This document shows, piece by piece, positions 46,746-55,285 of a stretch of DNA of 64,000 bases. The stretch is from Bryobacterales bacterium KBS 96 (GTDB lineage: Bacteria; Acidobacteriota; Terriglobia; Bryobacterales; Bryobacteraceae). The notes beneath the pieces were generated by a model. It was not told the origin of the DNA. It did no database searches and worked only from the letters and a program-made list of their open reading frames with translations. The stretch is from assembly GCA_000381625.1 (NCBI GenBank), contig KB906767.1, positions 1,342,629 through 1,406,628 of the forward strand, given 5' to 3'. The first letter of the stretch is position 1, and every line of letters begins with the position of its first letter. The position numbers and the translations under genes were made by a program.

Positions 46746-48605
46746 ATGTTCGTACCTTCCCTTGCAGAAGAGATTTGTCTGCTGGCGCTCATCGTCCTAG
46801 CGATCGTGCTGTTTGTGAAACGATTTGGGCCCATCTGGCAGCGTATATGGCATTCCAAGGACAACCCGGAATTTCATATTCGGCCGATTGGGAAGCGAAT
46901 TTGGGACTTCTTCTGGGAAGTACTCTGCCAGGCAAAAGTCATAAAGGAACGTCCTCTGCCGGGCTTGGCGCATGCACTAGTTTTCTGGGGATTCTGTGCG
47001 TTTGCGCTGGTTACCGCGAATCATGTCGCCGCGGGCTTCGGGCGCCCGTTTCTCGATCGCCACAGCGGGTTCGGAGTATTTTATTGGTGGTTTGCGTTCT
47101 GGTTCGCGGCGCTGGTGGCGATTGGGATCACCGGCCTGTTCATCCGCCGGTTTTTTATCAGACCGAAATGGCTGGAGCCGCTGTCATACGAGTCCGGCGT
47201 GATCGCCGCTCTCATTTTTGTGTTGATGGTCACGTACATGCCTATGTGGTGGGTTCCGGAAACCACCACGGCGGGCCGTGTTCTCTGGTGGATACACACC
47301 TGTTCGCTGCTCGGATTTCTGCCGCTGATCCCGCATACCAAGCATTTGCACCTGATGTTGAGTCCCGTGACGATCTTCCTGTCTCGCGGGACGTTCAGCG
47401 CCATCCCACCGCTCGCCGGCGATGAAGATTTCGGACTCGACACGGGTAAAGATATTTCTAAGCTCACGGCGCTGCAAGTTTATTCGTGCGTCGAGTGCGG
47501 GCGCTGCACGGAACACTGTCCCGCCAACAACACCGGCAAAGAACTTGACCCGAAACAGATCGCGCTGGGCGTGCGCGCTTATTTGAACGAATACGGCAAC
47601 GCGAACGATACGCCGATCGTGGGCGCGACGATCACGCAGAAGTCGATTTTTCAATGCACGACGTGTGGCGCCTGCGAATACCAATGCCCGGTTGGAATTG
47701 AACACCTGCCCATCATCATTGGGCTTCGCCGCAGCGAAGTGAACACCGGCCGCTGGGAGGATGAACATGGCACGAAGTTGTTTCTGAACCTGGAGCGGCA
47801 TGGCAACGCGATGGGCTTTTCCGCAAGCGAGCGCGACAAGTTCATCGCCAAGCAGCAGTTCCCGGCTTTCGACGGCACGCAGGAATATTGTCTCTGGCTG
47901 GGGTGCATGGGCGCGTATGATCCTCGCGGGCGCGAGATCGTTTCGGCTTTCGCTGACGTGATGCGGCATGTAGGCGCCAGCTTTGGCGTACTCAAGAAAG
48001 AGAAGTGTACGGGCGATCCGGCGCGACGGCTAGGTAACGACCTCATCTTCGGTCAACTCGCCGAAAGCAATCTTGAGACGCTGAGGCAAGACGGAGTGAA
48101 GAAGATCGTATCCATCTGCCCGCATTGCGTGCGCACCATCGCCGAGGACTGGAAGGAGTTCGGCGCGCACATAGAAATCGAACACCACAGCGAGTTTATG
48201 GCGCGTTATCAGGATAGGCTGCCTTCCGCGCAAACAGGCAAACGCGTCGTATTCCACGATCCCTGCTATCTTGGGCGCTACCGGAACGTTTACGACGAAC
48301 CTCGTGAAGTGATTGCCCGCAACGCCACTGTTATCGATCCTCCGCGTGCGCGCGAGCGGTCCTTCTGTTGCGGGGCTGGCGGGGGCCTCGCCTTTTTAGG
48401 TGAAGAGACCGGTCAGCGCGTCAACGAAACGCGAGCAAAAGAACTTGCCGATACCGGAGCGGAGATCGTGGGCGCGGCTTGCCCATTCTGCAATACCATG
48501 TTCCGCGATGCGCTCGCGTCCACGTCCGCAAATCCGCCGGAATTGCTGGACATTGCACAACTCGCGGCCGCAGCAATACAGGCGAGCGGAACACGGGCTG
48601 GATAA
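46746..48605 (+). CDS. Membrane FeS oxidoreductase with CCG domains (heterodisulfide reductase-like)
   Basis: A 619-residue inner-membrane electron-transfer protein. N-terminal helices (ICLLALIVLAIVLFV; LAHALVFWGFCAFALVTANH; WFAFWFAALVAIGITGLFI; GVIAALIFVLMVTYMPMWWV) resemble a NarI-like cytochrome b region. Two [4Fe-4S] motifs follow, CVECGRCTEHCP and CTTCGACEYQCP, and then two cysteine-rich CCG domains (CLWLGCMGAYDPRGRE ... ICPHC; HDPCYLGRYRNVYDEP ... FCCGAGGG). This architecture occurs in proteins linked to ETF or to beta-oxidation electron flow, and in GlpC/HdrDE-like reductases. The quinone or thiol partner is not encoded nearby. The following Tat-signal gene starts 15 bases later. Confidence 0.88.
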   Translation: MFVPSLAEEICLLALIVLAIVLFVKRFGPIWQRIWHSKDNPEFHIRPIGKRIWDFFWEVLCQAKVIKERPLPGLAHALVFWGFCAFALVTANHVAAGFGRPFLDRHSGFGVFYWWFAFWFAALVAIGITGLFIRRFFIRPKWLEPLSYESGVIAALIFVLMVTYMPMWWVPETTTAGRVLWWIHTCSLLGFLPLIPHTKHLHLMLSPVTIFLSRGTFSAIPPLAGDEDFGLDTGKDISKLTALQVYSCVECGRCTEHCPANNTGKELDPKQIALGVRAYLNEYGNANDTPIVGATITQKSIFQCTTCGACEYQCPVGIEHLPIIIGLRRSEVNTGRWEDEHGTKLFLNLERHGNAMGFSASERDKFIAKQQFPAFDGTQEYCLWLGCMGAYDPRGREIVSAFADVMRHVGASFGVLKKEKCTGDPARRLGNDLIFGQLAESNLETLRQDGVKKIVSICPHCVRTIAEDWKEFGAHIEIEHHSEFMARYQDRLPSAQTGKRVVFHDPCYLGRYRNVYDEPREVIARNATVIDPPRARERSFCCGAGGGLAFLGEETGQRVNETRAKELADTGAEIVGAACPFCNTMFRDALASTSANPPELLDIAQLAAAAIQASGTRAG

Positions 48606-48620
48606 CCTGGAGGGATCAAT

Positions 48621-49475
48621 ATGACTGACATGACCCGGCGTGGTTTGCTGAAATCGACTCTCGTGGCGGGAGCCACGGCAAGAATTGCTTTTGCGAAGAA
48701 GGACAAAATCCGGATCGGCGTGACCGATTGGAATTTGGATCGAGGCGCCGATCCGGAATCTGTGCCCTTGGCCGCGCGGTTGGGCTTCGAAGGAGTGCAG
48801 GTCTCGTTCGGCCAAAAGCTGATCGATGGCAAAATGCCCGCCGACAATCCGGAAACCATCGCCCGCTATCTAAAGTTGTCGAAGGACAACAACATCCCGA
48901 TTGACGGCGCTTGCGTCGACAGGCTCCATACCGATGGGCTGAAGAGCACGAAGGCCGGCCAGAAGTGGGTGCTCGATTCCATCCGGCTCACCAAGGATCT
49001 GCACACCAAGGTGCTGCTGCTGCCGTTCTTCGGCAAATGGGCGCTGAAAAACCGGGAGGAAATGGACCACACCGGCGATGTGTTGCGCGACCTCGCGCCC
49101 GAGGCCGAGAAAGCGGGCGTGATCCTCGGTCTGGAGGACACGATTTCCGCCGAGGATAATGTACGGATTATGGACCGCGCCCGATCGAAGAACGTTCTGG
49201 TGTACTACGACGTTGGCAATTCAACCAACAACGGTTTCGATGTGGTGAAGGAAATCCGCTGGCTCGGTAAAGACCGGATCTGCCAGTTCCATTTCAAAGA
49301 CAATCCGCACTTTCTGGGCGATGGAAAGATTCAGTTCGCGCCGATTATCCACGCGATCCGCGACATCGGATATTCCGGCTACGCGAACCTGGAAACCGAT
49401 GCCGGGAAGAATACGCTCGAAGCGGATATGCGGCGGAACTTGCTTTATATTCGCGATGTGATGGCGCACGCGTGA
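48621..49475 (+). CDS. Tat-exported sugar phosphate isomerase/epimerase-like (TIM barrel)
   Basis: A 284-residue AP-endonuclease-2-type TIM barrel. The N-terminus TRRGLLKSTLVAGATARIAF is a twin-arginine signal, as is common in acidobacterial and planctomycetal members. The barrel core includes LGFEGVQVSFG, GLEDTISAEDNVRI, YYDVGNSTNN and CQFHFKDNPHFLGDGKIQF, with Glu, Asp and His residues positioned for metal binding. The product may isomerise a sugar derivative, but such families also include xylose isomerase-like and inosose dehydratase-like proteins. GGAGG precedes the ATG; the gene follows the FeS protein closely. Confidence 0.87.
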   Translation: MTDMTRRGLLKSTLVAGATARIAFAKKDKIRIGVTDWNLDRGADPESVPLAARLGFEGVQVSFGQKLIDGKMPADNPETIARYLKLSKDNNIPIDGACVDRLHTDGLKSTKAGQKWVLDSIRLTKDLHTKVLLLPFFGKWALKNREEMDHTGDVLRDLAPEAEKAGVILGLEDTISAEDNVRIMDRARSKNVLVYYDVGNSTNNGFDVVKEIRWLGKDRICQFHFKDNPHFLGDGKIQFAPIIHAIRDIGYSGYANLETDAGKNTLEADMRRNLLYIRDVMAHA

Positions 49476-49488
49476 AGCGCGTACGGAG

Positions 49489-49689
49489 CTATTTGCGCGC
49501 GCCGGGCGTGGTTCCTTTTAATCGCGATTGCCGCCGCTTGGCGCTCTTGCGTTTCGGCTTCACGAAATGGAATGTGCCGCTGCCGAGGTACTCCGCCTCG
49601 TAGATATTGGCCTTCTGCTCGATATTCGGGGACTGCCCGTGCGCTGCTTTGCTCACTGCGGGTTTGCTCTCTTTCTTCTTATCAGCCAT
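49489..49689 (-). CDS. Small basic hypothetical protein
   Basis: A 66-residue lysine-rich product, MADKKKESKPAVSKAAHGQS, a central YEAEYLGSGTFHFVKPKRKS, and a basic tail. No signal peptide. It has good compositional coherence but only a weak ribosome site. The highly basic character suggests nucleic-acid or ribosome association, which is inference. I have no family name. Confidence 0.5.
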   Translation of the reverse strand: MADKKKESKPAVSKAAHGQSPNIEQKANIYEAEYLGSGTFHFVKPKRKSAKRRQSRLKGTTPGARK

Positions 49690-49744
49690 ATTGACTTAAG
49701 TACTTAGTGTACCGTGCGAGTATCGCGAATTCTCAGAGTTGACA

Positions 49745-49966
49745 CTAGCGAGAAAGGAACTCATCGGGATCCATGCCCGCTTGTTTAAGAACCGGCCGCA
49801 GAGTACCTTCGGGCATATCGCCGGAATGGCTCGGCATCGTGACGTAAGATTTTTCGTCGGATTGAACCAGATCTCCTGATTTCCAGCCACCTACCGGTCG
49901 AACGCAAACAACAGGCCTTCAGTTTCGAGCAATTTTGCGATATCGAAAACCGGCCAGGCGCTTCAT
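49745..49966 (-). pseudogene. Decayed hicA toxin gene (HicA family mRNA interferase)
   Basis: Pieces of a HicA protein are spread over three reading frames. From the ATG at 49966 the order is MKRLAGF, then (frameshift) DIAKLLETEGLLFAFDR and a stop, then NQEIWFNPT, then (frameshift) SDEKSYVTMPSHSGDMPEGT and LRPVLKQAGMDPDEFLSR to a stop at 49745. Together these match HicA end to end: the KLLE-EGF helix, the SHQEIWFNP strand with the usual catalytic histidine region damaged, and the SGD-P-GTLR-ILKQAG-DEFL tail. Total length is right (about 74 codons). An upstream minus-strand frame ends DCTIVVAA with its stop overlapping the hicA ATG (TAATG), possibly the tail of hicB. It is inactive as read. 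Confidence 0.75.
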
Positions 49967-50155
49967 TATGCGGCAACGACGATTGTGCAATCTTTCCGTT
50001 CCGCCGTGGTAGGCAGCGCCGGCGCTCCTTCTCGCTCCCGTCGGGCAATTGCTCAACTCAACTTCCCGGCTTCCGAGGCTTATCCTCAAATGCGATAATC
50101 TGCGTTGACGGAAACCGTCCCGTTGAGCGGAACTGGCTGTGATGCTTTAAAACCA

Positions 50156-51325
50156 ATGAACATCATCTCTCGATTCTTACTTTCGTGCCTCGCCTTATCC
50201 ATTTCAGCCGGGCTAATTTCGGCTGCCGGTCCGCGTCATCTGCTATATGTCGCGAGCCCGGGGATCCGCAACTATTTAGAATATGGCGGTGTCGGCATCC
50301 TCGTTTTTGATGCGGACGATGGCTATAAATTTGTGCGCCGCATTCCTACGTGGCCGGTACCGGAAGGGAAAAAGGCCGAGAACGTCAAAGGGATTGTCGC
50401 CAGCGCCAAGACCGGTATTGTCTACGTGACATCGCTCGACAGCATGATCGCAATTGACGCCGTCACTGGCAAGACGCTATGGAGCAAGAGCTATCCCGGC
50501 GGATGCGATCGGATGGCCATTTCACCAGATGGGACCGTTCTCTATATCCCGGAACTAGAGGGGCCGGCGTGGCACGTAGTGAATGCAGCCACGGGCGATG
50601 TGATTACCACGATCGAGACGAACTCCGGTTCCCACAATACGGTCTGGTCTGTTGATGGCCACTATGTCTATTTGGCCGGCCTGAAATCGCCTCTTCTTTC
50701 TATAGCCGATTCGAACACCAATAGAGTCGTTAAAACCGTAGGGCCATTCGAGAACGTAATCCGTCCGTTTACCGTGAACGGGCGTGGCAGTTTGGTTTTC
50801 GTAAACGTGAATGGCCTGCTGGGCTTCGAAGTTGGAGATCTTCAAACAGGGAAAAAGCTCTACCACGTAGAAGTTCAAGGCTACAAAAAAGGTCCGGTAA
50901 AACGCCATGGCTGTCCCAGTCACGGAATTGCCCTTACCCCAGATGAACGAGAACTTTGGCTGGCAGACTGCGCAAACGATGCGATCCACGTTTTCGACTC
51001 GACCGTCATGCCGCCGAAGCAACTGACCACGATCAAGGCCAGGGACTGTGTCGGTTGGGTGAGTTTCAGTATGGACGGAAAGGTCGCCTACAGTTCAACA
51101 GGCGAAATCATTGACGTGGCGACGAAGAAAGTAATCGCATCATTACGTGATGAGAACGGGCATGAGGTGCAGAGCGAAAAAGTGCTCGACCTGGTAATCG
51201 AAGATGGAAAGGTCGTTCGGGCAGGAAATCAGTTCGGCGTCGGCAAACAGCGCGAGAACTCACGCCTAACCCATACGTCACTGAAGCCGACCGCCTCTGC
51301 CGGCCACAACGCGCGGGCACATTAG
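50156..51325 (+). CDS. Secreted YncE-like beta-propeller protein
   Basis: The product is 389 residues from the ATG at 50156, which puts the signal peptide (FLLSCLALSISAGLISAAG) at the N-terminus. Repeats such as TGIVYVTSLDSMIAIDAVTG, DRMAISPDGTVLYIPELEGP, NTVWSVDGHYVYLAGLKSP and HGIALTPDERELWLADCAND are typical of seven-bladed 40-residue YVTN/YncE-like propellers. The cysteine in PVKRHGCPSHGI may be structural. Function unknown; these are often surface-associated binding proteins. It is convergent with the dioxygenase-like gene. Confidence 0.82.
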   Translation: MNIISRFLLSCLALSISAGLISAAGPRHLLYVASPGIRNYLEYGGVGILVFDADDGYKFVRRIPTWPVPEGKKAENVKGIVASAKTGIVYVTSLDSMIAIDAVTGKTLWSKSYPGGCDRMAISPDGTVLYIPELEGPAWHVVNAATGDVITTIETNSGSHNTVWSVDGHYVYLAGLKSPLLSIADSNTNRVVKTVGPFENVIRPFTVNGRGSLVFVNVNGLLGFEVGDLQTGKKLYHVEVQGYKKGPVKRHGCPSHGIALTPDERELWLADCANDAIHVFDSTVMPPKQLTTIKARDCVGWVSFSMDGKVAYSSTGEIIDVATKKVIASLRDENGHEVQSEKVLDLVIEDGKVVRAGNQFGVGKQRENSRLTHTSLKPTASAGHNARAH

Positions 51326-51449
51326 ATCACTCAGCTCGGGTGATCCGCCGACTTTCCGGATATCACCGCGATCACGCGCCATCCGGGAATTGGCGGAACC
51401 CGGATTCGTCGCAGTCCCAAGGTTCGGATGGCCGACGATTCACCCGGAA

Positions 51450-52286
51450 TCATAAAGCTACTGCTTCCATTTTCTCGAAACCAAGCGCCAAACGGATCGC
51501 GATTTCATTCGGGGAATACGCACCGCCGCGGCGCTCTAATTGGAACGGCTGGAGCGCTTCGAGGGGCGGTTGCGCCATAAACCGCGGCTCCTTTCCGCGA
51601 TTCGGTTGAGCCGCATGTACTAGAAACGGGTGGCAGAGGTATACGGTCCCCGCATCACCCGTTGCAGGTAGTTCCGGTCTGCACGCGGTCTCTTCAAGAC
51701 AGTTTGCCAGTTCCATGAATGACATGCCGCGTTTTCCTGCGGGAGCAAGAATGCGAGCTACATCCAGATGGGATCCCAAACGTATCCGTGTCGGGGCATC
51801 GAACTCGCCAACGTCGGAGAAGAGAAACAGCAACAGCAGGGCGCGACCTTTTGAATGCACATTCACGCGCCACGAAAGGAAGGATTCATCCGACCCATCG
51901 AGCGGCGGGTAGCTGGCATCCACATGCCAGCCGGTATCCCCGGGATCGCTCTCGCTGGGAAATCGTATCGGGAATGTGCCAAGTCCTGGGAGTGGCCGCC
52001 AGCGGCCAACCCCGACGAGTTGGTCAATCGCGGCAACGAGTCGCGGCGCGTTTGCCGCCGCGCGAAATGGCGCATCGAAGTAGCTGCCCAGCCGGATGAC
52101 CGGATGGGTCCAGGTCGCGCGGTCGAGCTGGTCACATCCAGTGTCACGCCATAGGATCTCGCGAGCTTCTTCCGCCGTGCTACGGGAGAAAGCTGCATCC
52201 AGCCGCACGAAGCCGTCCCGGACAAATCCCTGAATGTCATGAGAGGTGAGACACGGATCGGGAACACTATGTCGCTCGGCAGCCAT
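51450..52286 (-). CDS. Phytanoyl-CoA dioxygenase-like (PhyH) Fe(II)/2-oxoglutarate enzyme
   Basis: A 278-residue member of the PhyH clan. The metal-binding HxD is in GWHVDASYPP, and the distal histidine is in CHPFLVHAAQPNRGKEPRFM, with the arginine that usually salt-bridges 2-oxoglutarate following. The N-terminal DIQGFVRDGFVRLDAAF is the classical PhyH opening. Substrate unknown; many bacterial members hydroxylate small secondary metabolites or amino acids. There is no neighbour that suggests one. The ATG at 52286 has no strong ribosome site. Confidence 0.83.
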   Translation of the reverse strand: MAAERHSVPDPCLTSHDIQGFVRDGFVRLDAAFSRSTAEEAREILWRDTGCDQLDRATWTHPVIRLGSYFDAPFRAAANAPRLVAAIDQLVGVGRWRPLPGLGTFPIRFPSESDPGDTGWHVDASYPPLDGSDESFLSWRVNVHSKGRALLLLFLFSDVGEFDAPTRIRLGSHLDVARILAPAGKRGMSFMELANCLEETACRPELPATGDAGTVYLCHPFLVHAAQPNRGKEPRFMAQPPLEALQPFQLERRGGAYSPNEIAIRLALGFEKMEAVAL

Positions 52287-52783
52287 GCGAGTATTTTCTC
52301 AGGATGGGATGATTGGCGAGTCGGCGAAGTTCTGATCACGATGAGGCCATCCGATCGTGAGCGCGGGTTGCGTAGAGACCGACCTTAGCCTTGTTGAAGA
52401 AGCCGCTATCGGGAGTTTGGTTTGACAGTATCTCGATCACTCCAGCTTCGGTGGCGAACCGACTCAGAGAAAGCAAACGCTCGTTATCTCTGGAGCAGAC
52501 TGGAGGGGGGCTGCTAACCGCGAGGTTGCGGGAATGAAATCGCTTCCTGAAAGCGGCGCTGGAATACGTGGTTCTGAATGCGCTGGATACCGCCGCAGTG
52601 AAGGCAGAAATTGAACGAATCCGGCCTGTCGCACGAACTCACGTCATTGCCCAAATGCTATACGCCCCAGGAAAGGCGGGAACCTGCTCCGCGCGACCGC
52701 CAACGAACCTGGCAGGCGCATGCCGCAACTTGCCCGTCGCCGGGTCGCGAGTTCAGTGCAATTTATGGTAATAGCGTCTCGTG
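52287..52783. other. Gene-free stretch with a possible decayed minus-strand frame
   Basis: No gene I can support. On the minus strand a frame ending at a TGA at 52336 reads coherently for about 70 codons (RDNERLLSLSRFATEAGVIE and on to a GLYATRAHDRMASS end) but has no start, no ribosome site and no family I recognise, so it may be a gene remnant. A plus-strand frame starting around 52540 (containing LDTAAVKAEIERIRPVARTH) is likewise unassigned. Confidence 0.4.
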
Positions 52784-53131
52784 TCAATGCGCGGGCGTGA
52801 TGGTCTTAACATTGAGAGTGTCGGCCTGCTGATCATAGTTGCCAGTTATCTGAACGCGTTCACCGGCGTACTGGCGGACTTTGTCGCCATTTTCGATCGA
52901 ATACACCTTCTTCGTCTGGGGATCTAGAAGCGCGAATGAGCCGCCATCCTTGACGCAGGCGAGTGTACATTCTTTCGCATCTTTGGCCTTTTCGGATTTC
53001 ATCATGTTCTCGTGCGAACCCATCTGCGCGCACTGCTTGTCCATAATTTCTCCGCTGAAAGAGCCTTTATTTTGAGCAAACAGCGCTGGGGTTGCTGCTA
53101 ATAAGAGAGTGAGAATTAAAATCGGTTTCAT
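52784..53131 (-). CDS. Small secreted protein of unknown function
   Basis: The product is 115 residues from the ATG at 53131. It has a clear signal peptide (ILILTLLLAATPALFAQ) and a mature domain with FSGEIMDKQCAQMGSHENMM, ECTLACVKDGGSFALLDPQT and AGERVQITGNYDQQADTLNV. Three cysteines are conserved in position in such acidobacterial small secreted proteins. The fold looks like a small beta-barrel that may bind metal or a cofactor; I have no activity. The frame is open to 53197 but the signal peptide fixes the start at 53131. Confidence 0.8.
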   Translation of the reverse strand: MKPILILTLLLAATPALFAQNKGSFSGEIMDKQCAQMGSHENMMKSEKAKDAKECTLACVKDGGSFALLDPQTKKVYSIENGDKVRQYAGERVQITGNYDQQADTLNVKTITPAH

Positions 53132-53566
53132 AGTGAACTCACATCTGATACGAACCGGCGTGAAGGCCTGCTCCAAGTGCTCAAGGTGAGGCGGCAAGCA
53201 GGTGTTCCCCGTGTTCTACCAATTCGAGGCAGGAGACCGGCGATATGTGTCAACGCAGCTTGTAAAAAGCTTGTGAAGGGCGTGCATCGAATAATGGCCG
53301 GTACCGCTAAGAAGCATTCGCGCTTACGCGGGTAGCAGAAATCCAGTAAAGATATGCAGAATGACGATCGGAATCGGCTTTTCTCCGCGGCGGCTGCCTC
53401 CAGCAACACCCTCACGGCGTATCGATTGAGTGATCGATCTCCGTACTCCGGCGGGCATCAATCTATGGGTTCGCGGTCCGGCGAACAAAAAAAGGCGGTG
53501 AGCCGGATGGCCCACCGCCGAAGTTTGCAAAGCAAACAAGGAGAGATCGTATATGTCTGGCGCGCT
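53132..53566. other. Gene-free stretch with terminator
   Basis: Holds the upstream region of the small secreted gene and, at 53487-53519, the intrinsic terminator of the glycoside hydrolase gene. Short frames on both strands (for example 53324-53539, minus) show no family features. Confidence 0.5.
53487..53519 (-). terminator. Intrinsic terminator of the malectin-glycoside hydrolase gene
   Basis: GGCGGTG (53494-53500) pairs with CACCGCC (53513-53519) and GCC (53502-53504) with GGC (53509-53511), with a single mismatch between and a four-base loop. On the minus strand the stem is followed by seven T residues (A run at 53487-53493). It lies 47 bases after the stop of the gene at 53567. Confidence 0.85.
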
Positions 53567-55285
53567 TTACGGCAGTATCGAAATGCCGCTCGCTAGTGCA
53601 TTGCCTTTTACGTTTTGATACTGAATGACGATGTTGCCGTTGCCGTCGGGTTTGACGCCGTACACATCCTTGACGATGGCGCGTAGCCTGCCGCCGGTCG
53701 CCGCATAGATGTCGAAGTTCTTCAGCGCCAGCTTGCCGTTCACGATCACGTTGAACACTCGATTTCCAGCGTTTCTCGACTGGTCGTCGGCAAAGTGAAG
53801 TCTGACGTGATAGCCGTATCCTTCCATCAGATTGTTGATCACATAAGAGAAGCCGGAGTTCCCTGGATTCGTGGTGCGTTTGCTTTGGTAGACCGCCATC
53901 GGCGCCGCGCCGACAGCCTTTTTCAGATCAACGGACTCCCTCAACTGATCGCAGTGGCCGCCGTCGAAGTACTGGTCTGTGCCGAATATCTGGACCGCTA
54001 CTCCGCATACGTTGATTCTCACCGGAACCGCCACGGCAGCTTTTGCTTCCGCCGCCTTTCCCACCAATACGATTCCTTGCTTGGCCGTCAAAGTCACCCG
54101 AGAAACGGGTTTCCCGTTCGCATCCACATAAGAGCCGTCCACGTTCACGGTCACGGTGGGCTTGCCCGGAGGATTCAGCAGCACCATTCCGTTTTCGAAA
54201 TCGCGCCGTATTAAGCCGTTCCAGCCGTAGCGAGCAGCTTCCGGATTGCCCAGCGAAACGTCCAAAACCGCCGGCCAGTTATTCGGGCCAATGCCGGCGC
54301 CGAATGCATCCGTTCCGTTCGAAACCAGAAAGTATCCCGCGACGCCGTATTCCCCATTCATACTGAATTCTTCGATATTGATGTTGGAGCCGAGTGAGTG
54401 GACGATATCCACGAACCGGAAGAACTCCTGGACAGACCATCGCCCTTCGTCCCCGGTCAACCCCGCGTCGGAGATTCCTCGCTCACGGTTAATCCAGTCG
54501 GCCGCTTTGATCTCCTCCTGTACATAGGGATCAGTCCCGCGAGCGCCGGAGCCGGCGTACCAAATTGAGTTGTGAAGAATCTCGGCATCGGGAAGCGCCT
54601 TCCGCACCTGCGTCATGAAATCCGCAAAGTACTTCTCCCATGCCTGCGTGGTCATCGGGAGACCGGTAGCGTGGTCGATCGGCGGCTCCACGTGGCCGTT
54701 TCCATCGCTAACCTGCATCACCAAATTGACGTCGTCGATCCAGAGCCCTTTATAACCGGTCGCTATGATGCTTTTGGCCCGCTGGATCCACCAGTTGCGG
54801 TAGTCCTGATTGCTAATATCCGCAGCATACTGCGGGCAAGAGCCATTCGAGCAGCCCCATGGGATGAACATCGTATTTCCTTGCTGATCGCGCAGCAGCC
54901 ATTCGGGATGCTCGGTAAGGATGCTCGAGCCTTTGTAGATGGCGTAGCTGTCGATATAGGCCCATGCATTTGGAAACCAGCGCAGTTTGCTATCGAAATA
55001 GCCGGCGCTCGTCTGCATCCGCCAGAAATGACTGTTCAACCACGTTCCATAGGACGTAGGGTTGTTGGTGAAGACATTGAAGTTCGAATCGGTTCGCATC
55101 GCGAAATGCACGCAGCCCGGATCGGAGGCGTCGCTGAAACAAGCCGCGGGCAACGCCGCAGCAGAAAACATCAGTGCGAAACATCCTAAGGCGGTTTTAG
55201 TGATTTTGCGTTTGCAGCCGGAAACCAGCAGAACACCTGATATCCGTCGCAGCAGCGACTTTGAGTACACGAATAGCGTCGACAT
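53567..55285 (-). CDS. Secreted glycoside hydrolase-like barrel with C-terminal malectin domain
   Basis: A 572-residue exported protein. The N-terminal signal is long (ITKTALGCFALMFSAAALPA after a basic region). The first part (about residues 55-400) reads as a TIM-barrel glycosidase of the hypothetical GH15-like (HGH) type: GYKGLWIDDVNLVMQVSDGN, ALPDAEILHNSIWYAGSGAR and INIEEFSMNGEYG carry acidic residues at strand ends. The C-terminal part (about residues 415-572) is a malectin-type carbohydrate-binding domain: VQIFGTDQYFDGGHCDQLRE, YHVRLHFADDQSRNAGNRVF and NFDIYAATGGRLRAIVKDV. GGAGAG is upstream of the ATG. A strong terminator follows. Confidence 0.82.
   Translation of the reverse strand: MSTLFVYSKSLLRRISGVLLVSGCKRKITKTALGCFALMFSAAALPAACFSDASDPGCVHFAMRTDSNFNVFTNNPTSYGTWLNSHFWRMQTSAGYFDSKLRWFPNAWAYIDSYAIYKGSSILTEHPEWLLRDQQGNTMFIPWGCSNGSCPQYAADISNQDYRNWWIQRAKSIIATGYKGLWIDDVNLVMQVSDGNGHVEPPIDHATGLPMTTQAWEKYFADFMTQVRKALPDAEILHNSIWYAGSGARGTDPYVQEEIKAADWINRERGISDAGLTGDEGRWSVQEFFRFVDIVHSLGSNINIEEFSMNGEYGVAGYFLVSNGTDAFGAGIGPNNWPAVLDVSLGNPEAARYGWNGLIRRDFENGMVLLNPPGKPTVTVNVDGSYVDANGKPVSRVTLTAKQGIVLVGKAAEAKAAVAVPVRINVCGVAVQIFGTDQYFDGGHCDQLRESVDLKKAVGAAPMAVYQSKRTTNPGNSGFSYVINNLMEGYGYHVRLHFADDQSRNAGNRVFNVIVNGKLALKNFDIYAATGGRLRAIVKDVYGVKPDGNGNIVIQYQNVKGNALASGISILP

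Noticed and set aside
51325-51345. Hairpin GATCAC/GTGATC between convergent genes
   Set aside because: Six base pairs, long loop and no T run; too weak to call a terminator.
52336-52560. Minus-strand frame with coherent sequence
   Set aside because: No start codon in place and no family I recognise, so I list it only as a possible remnant in the region entry.
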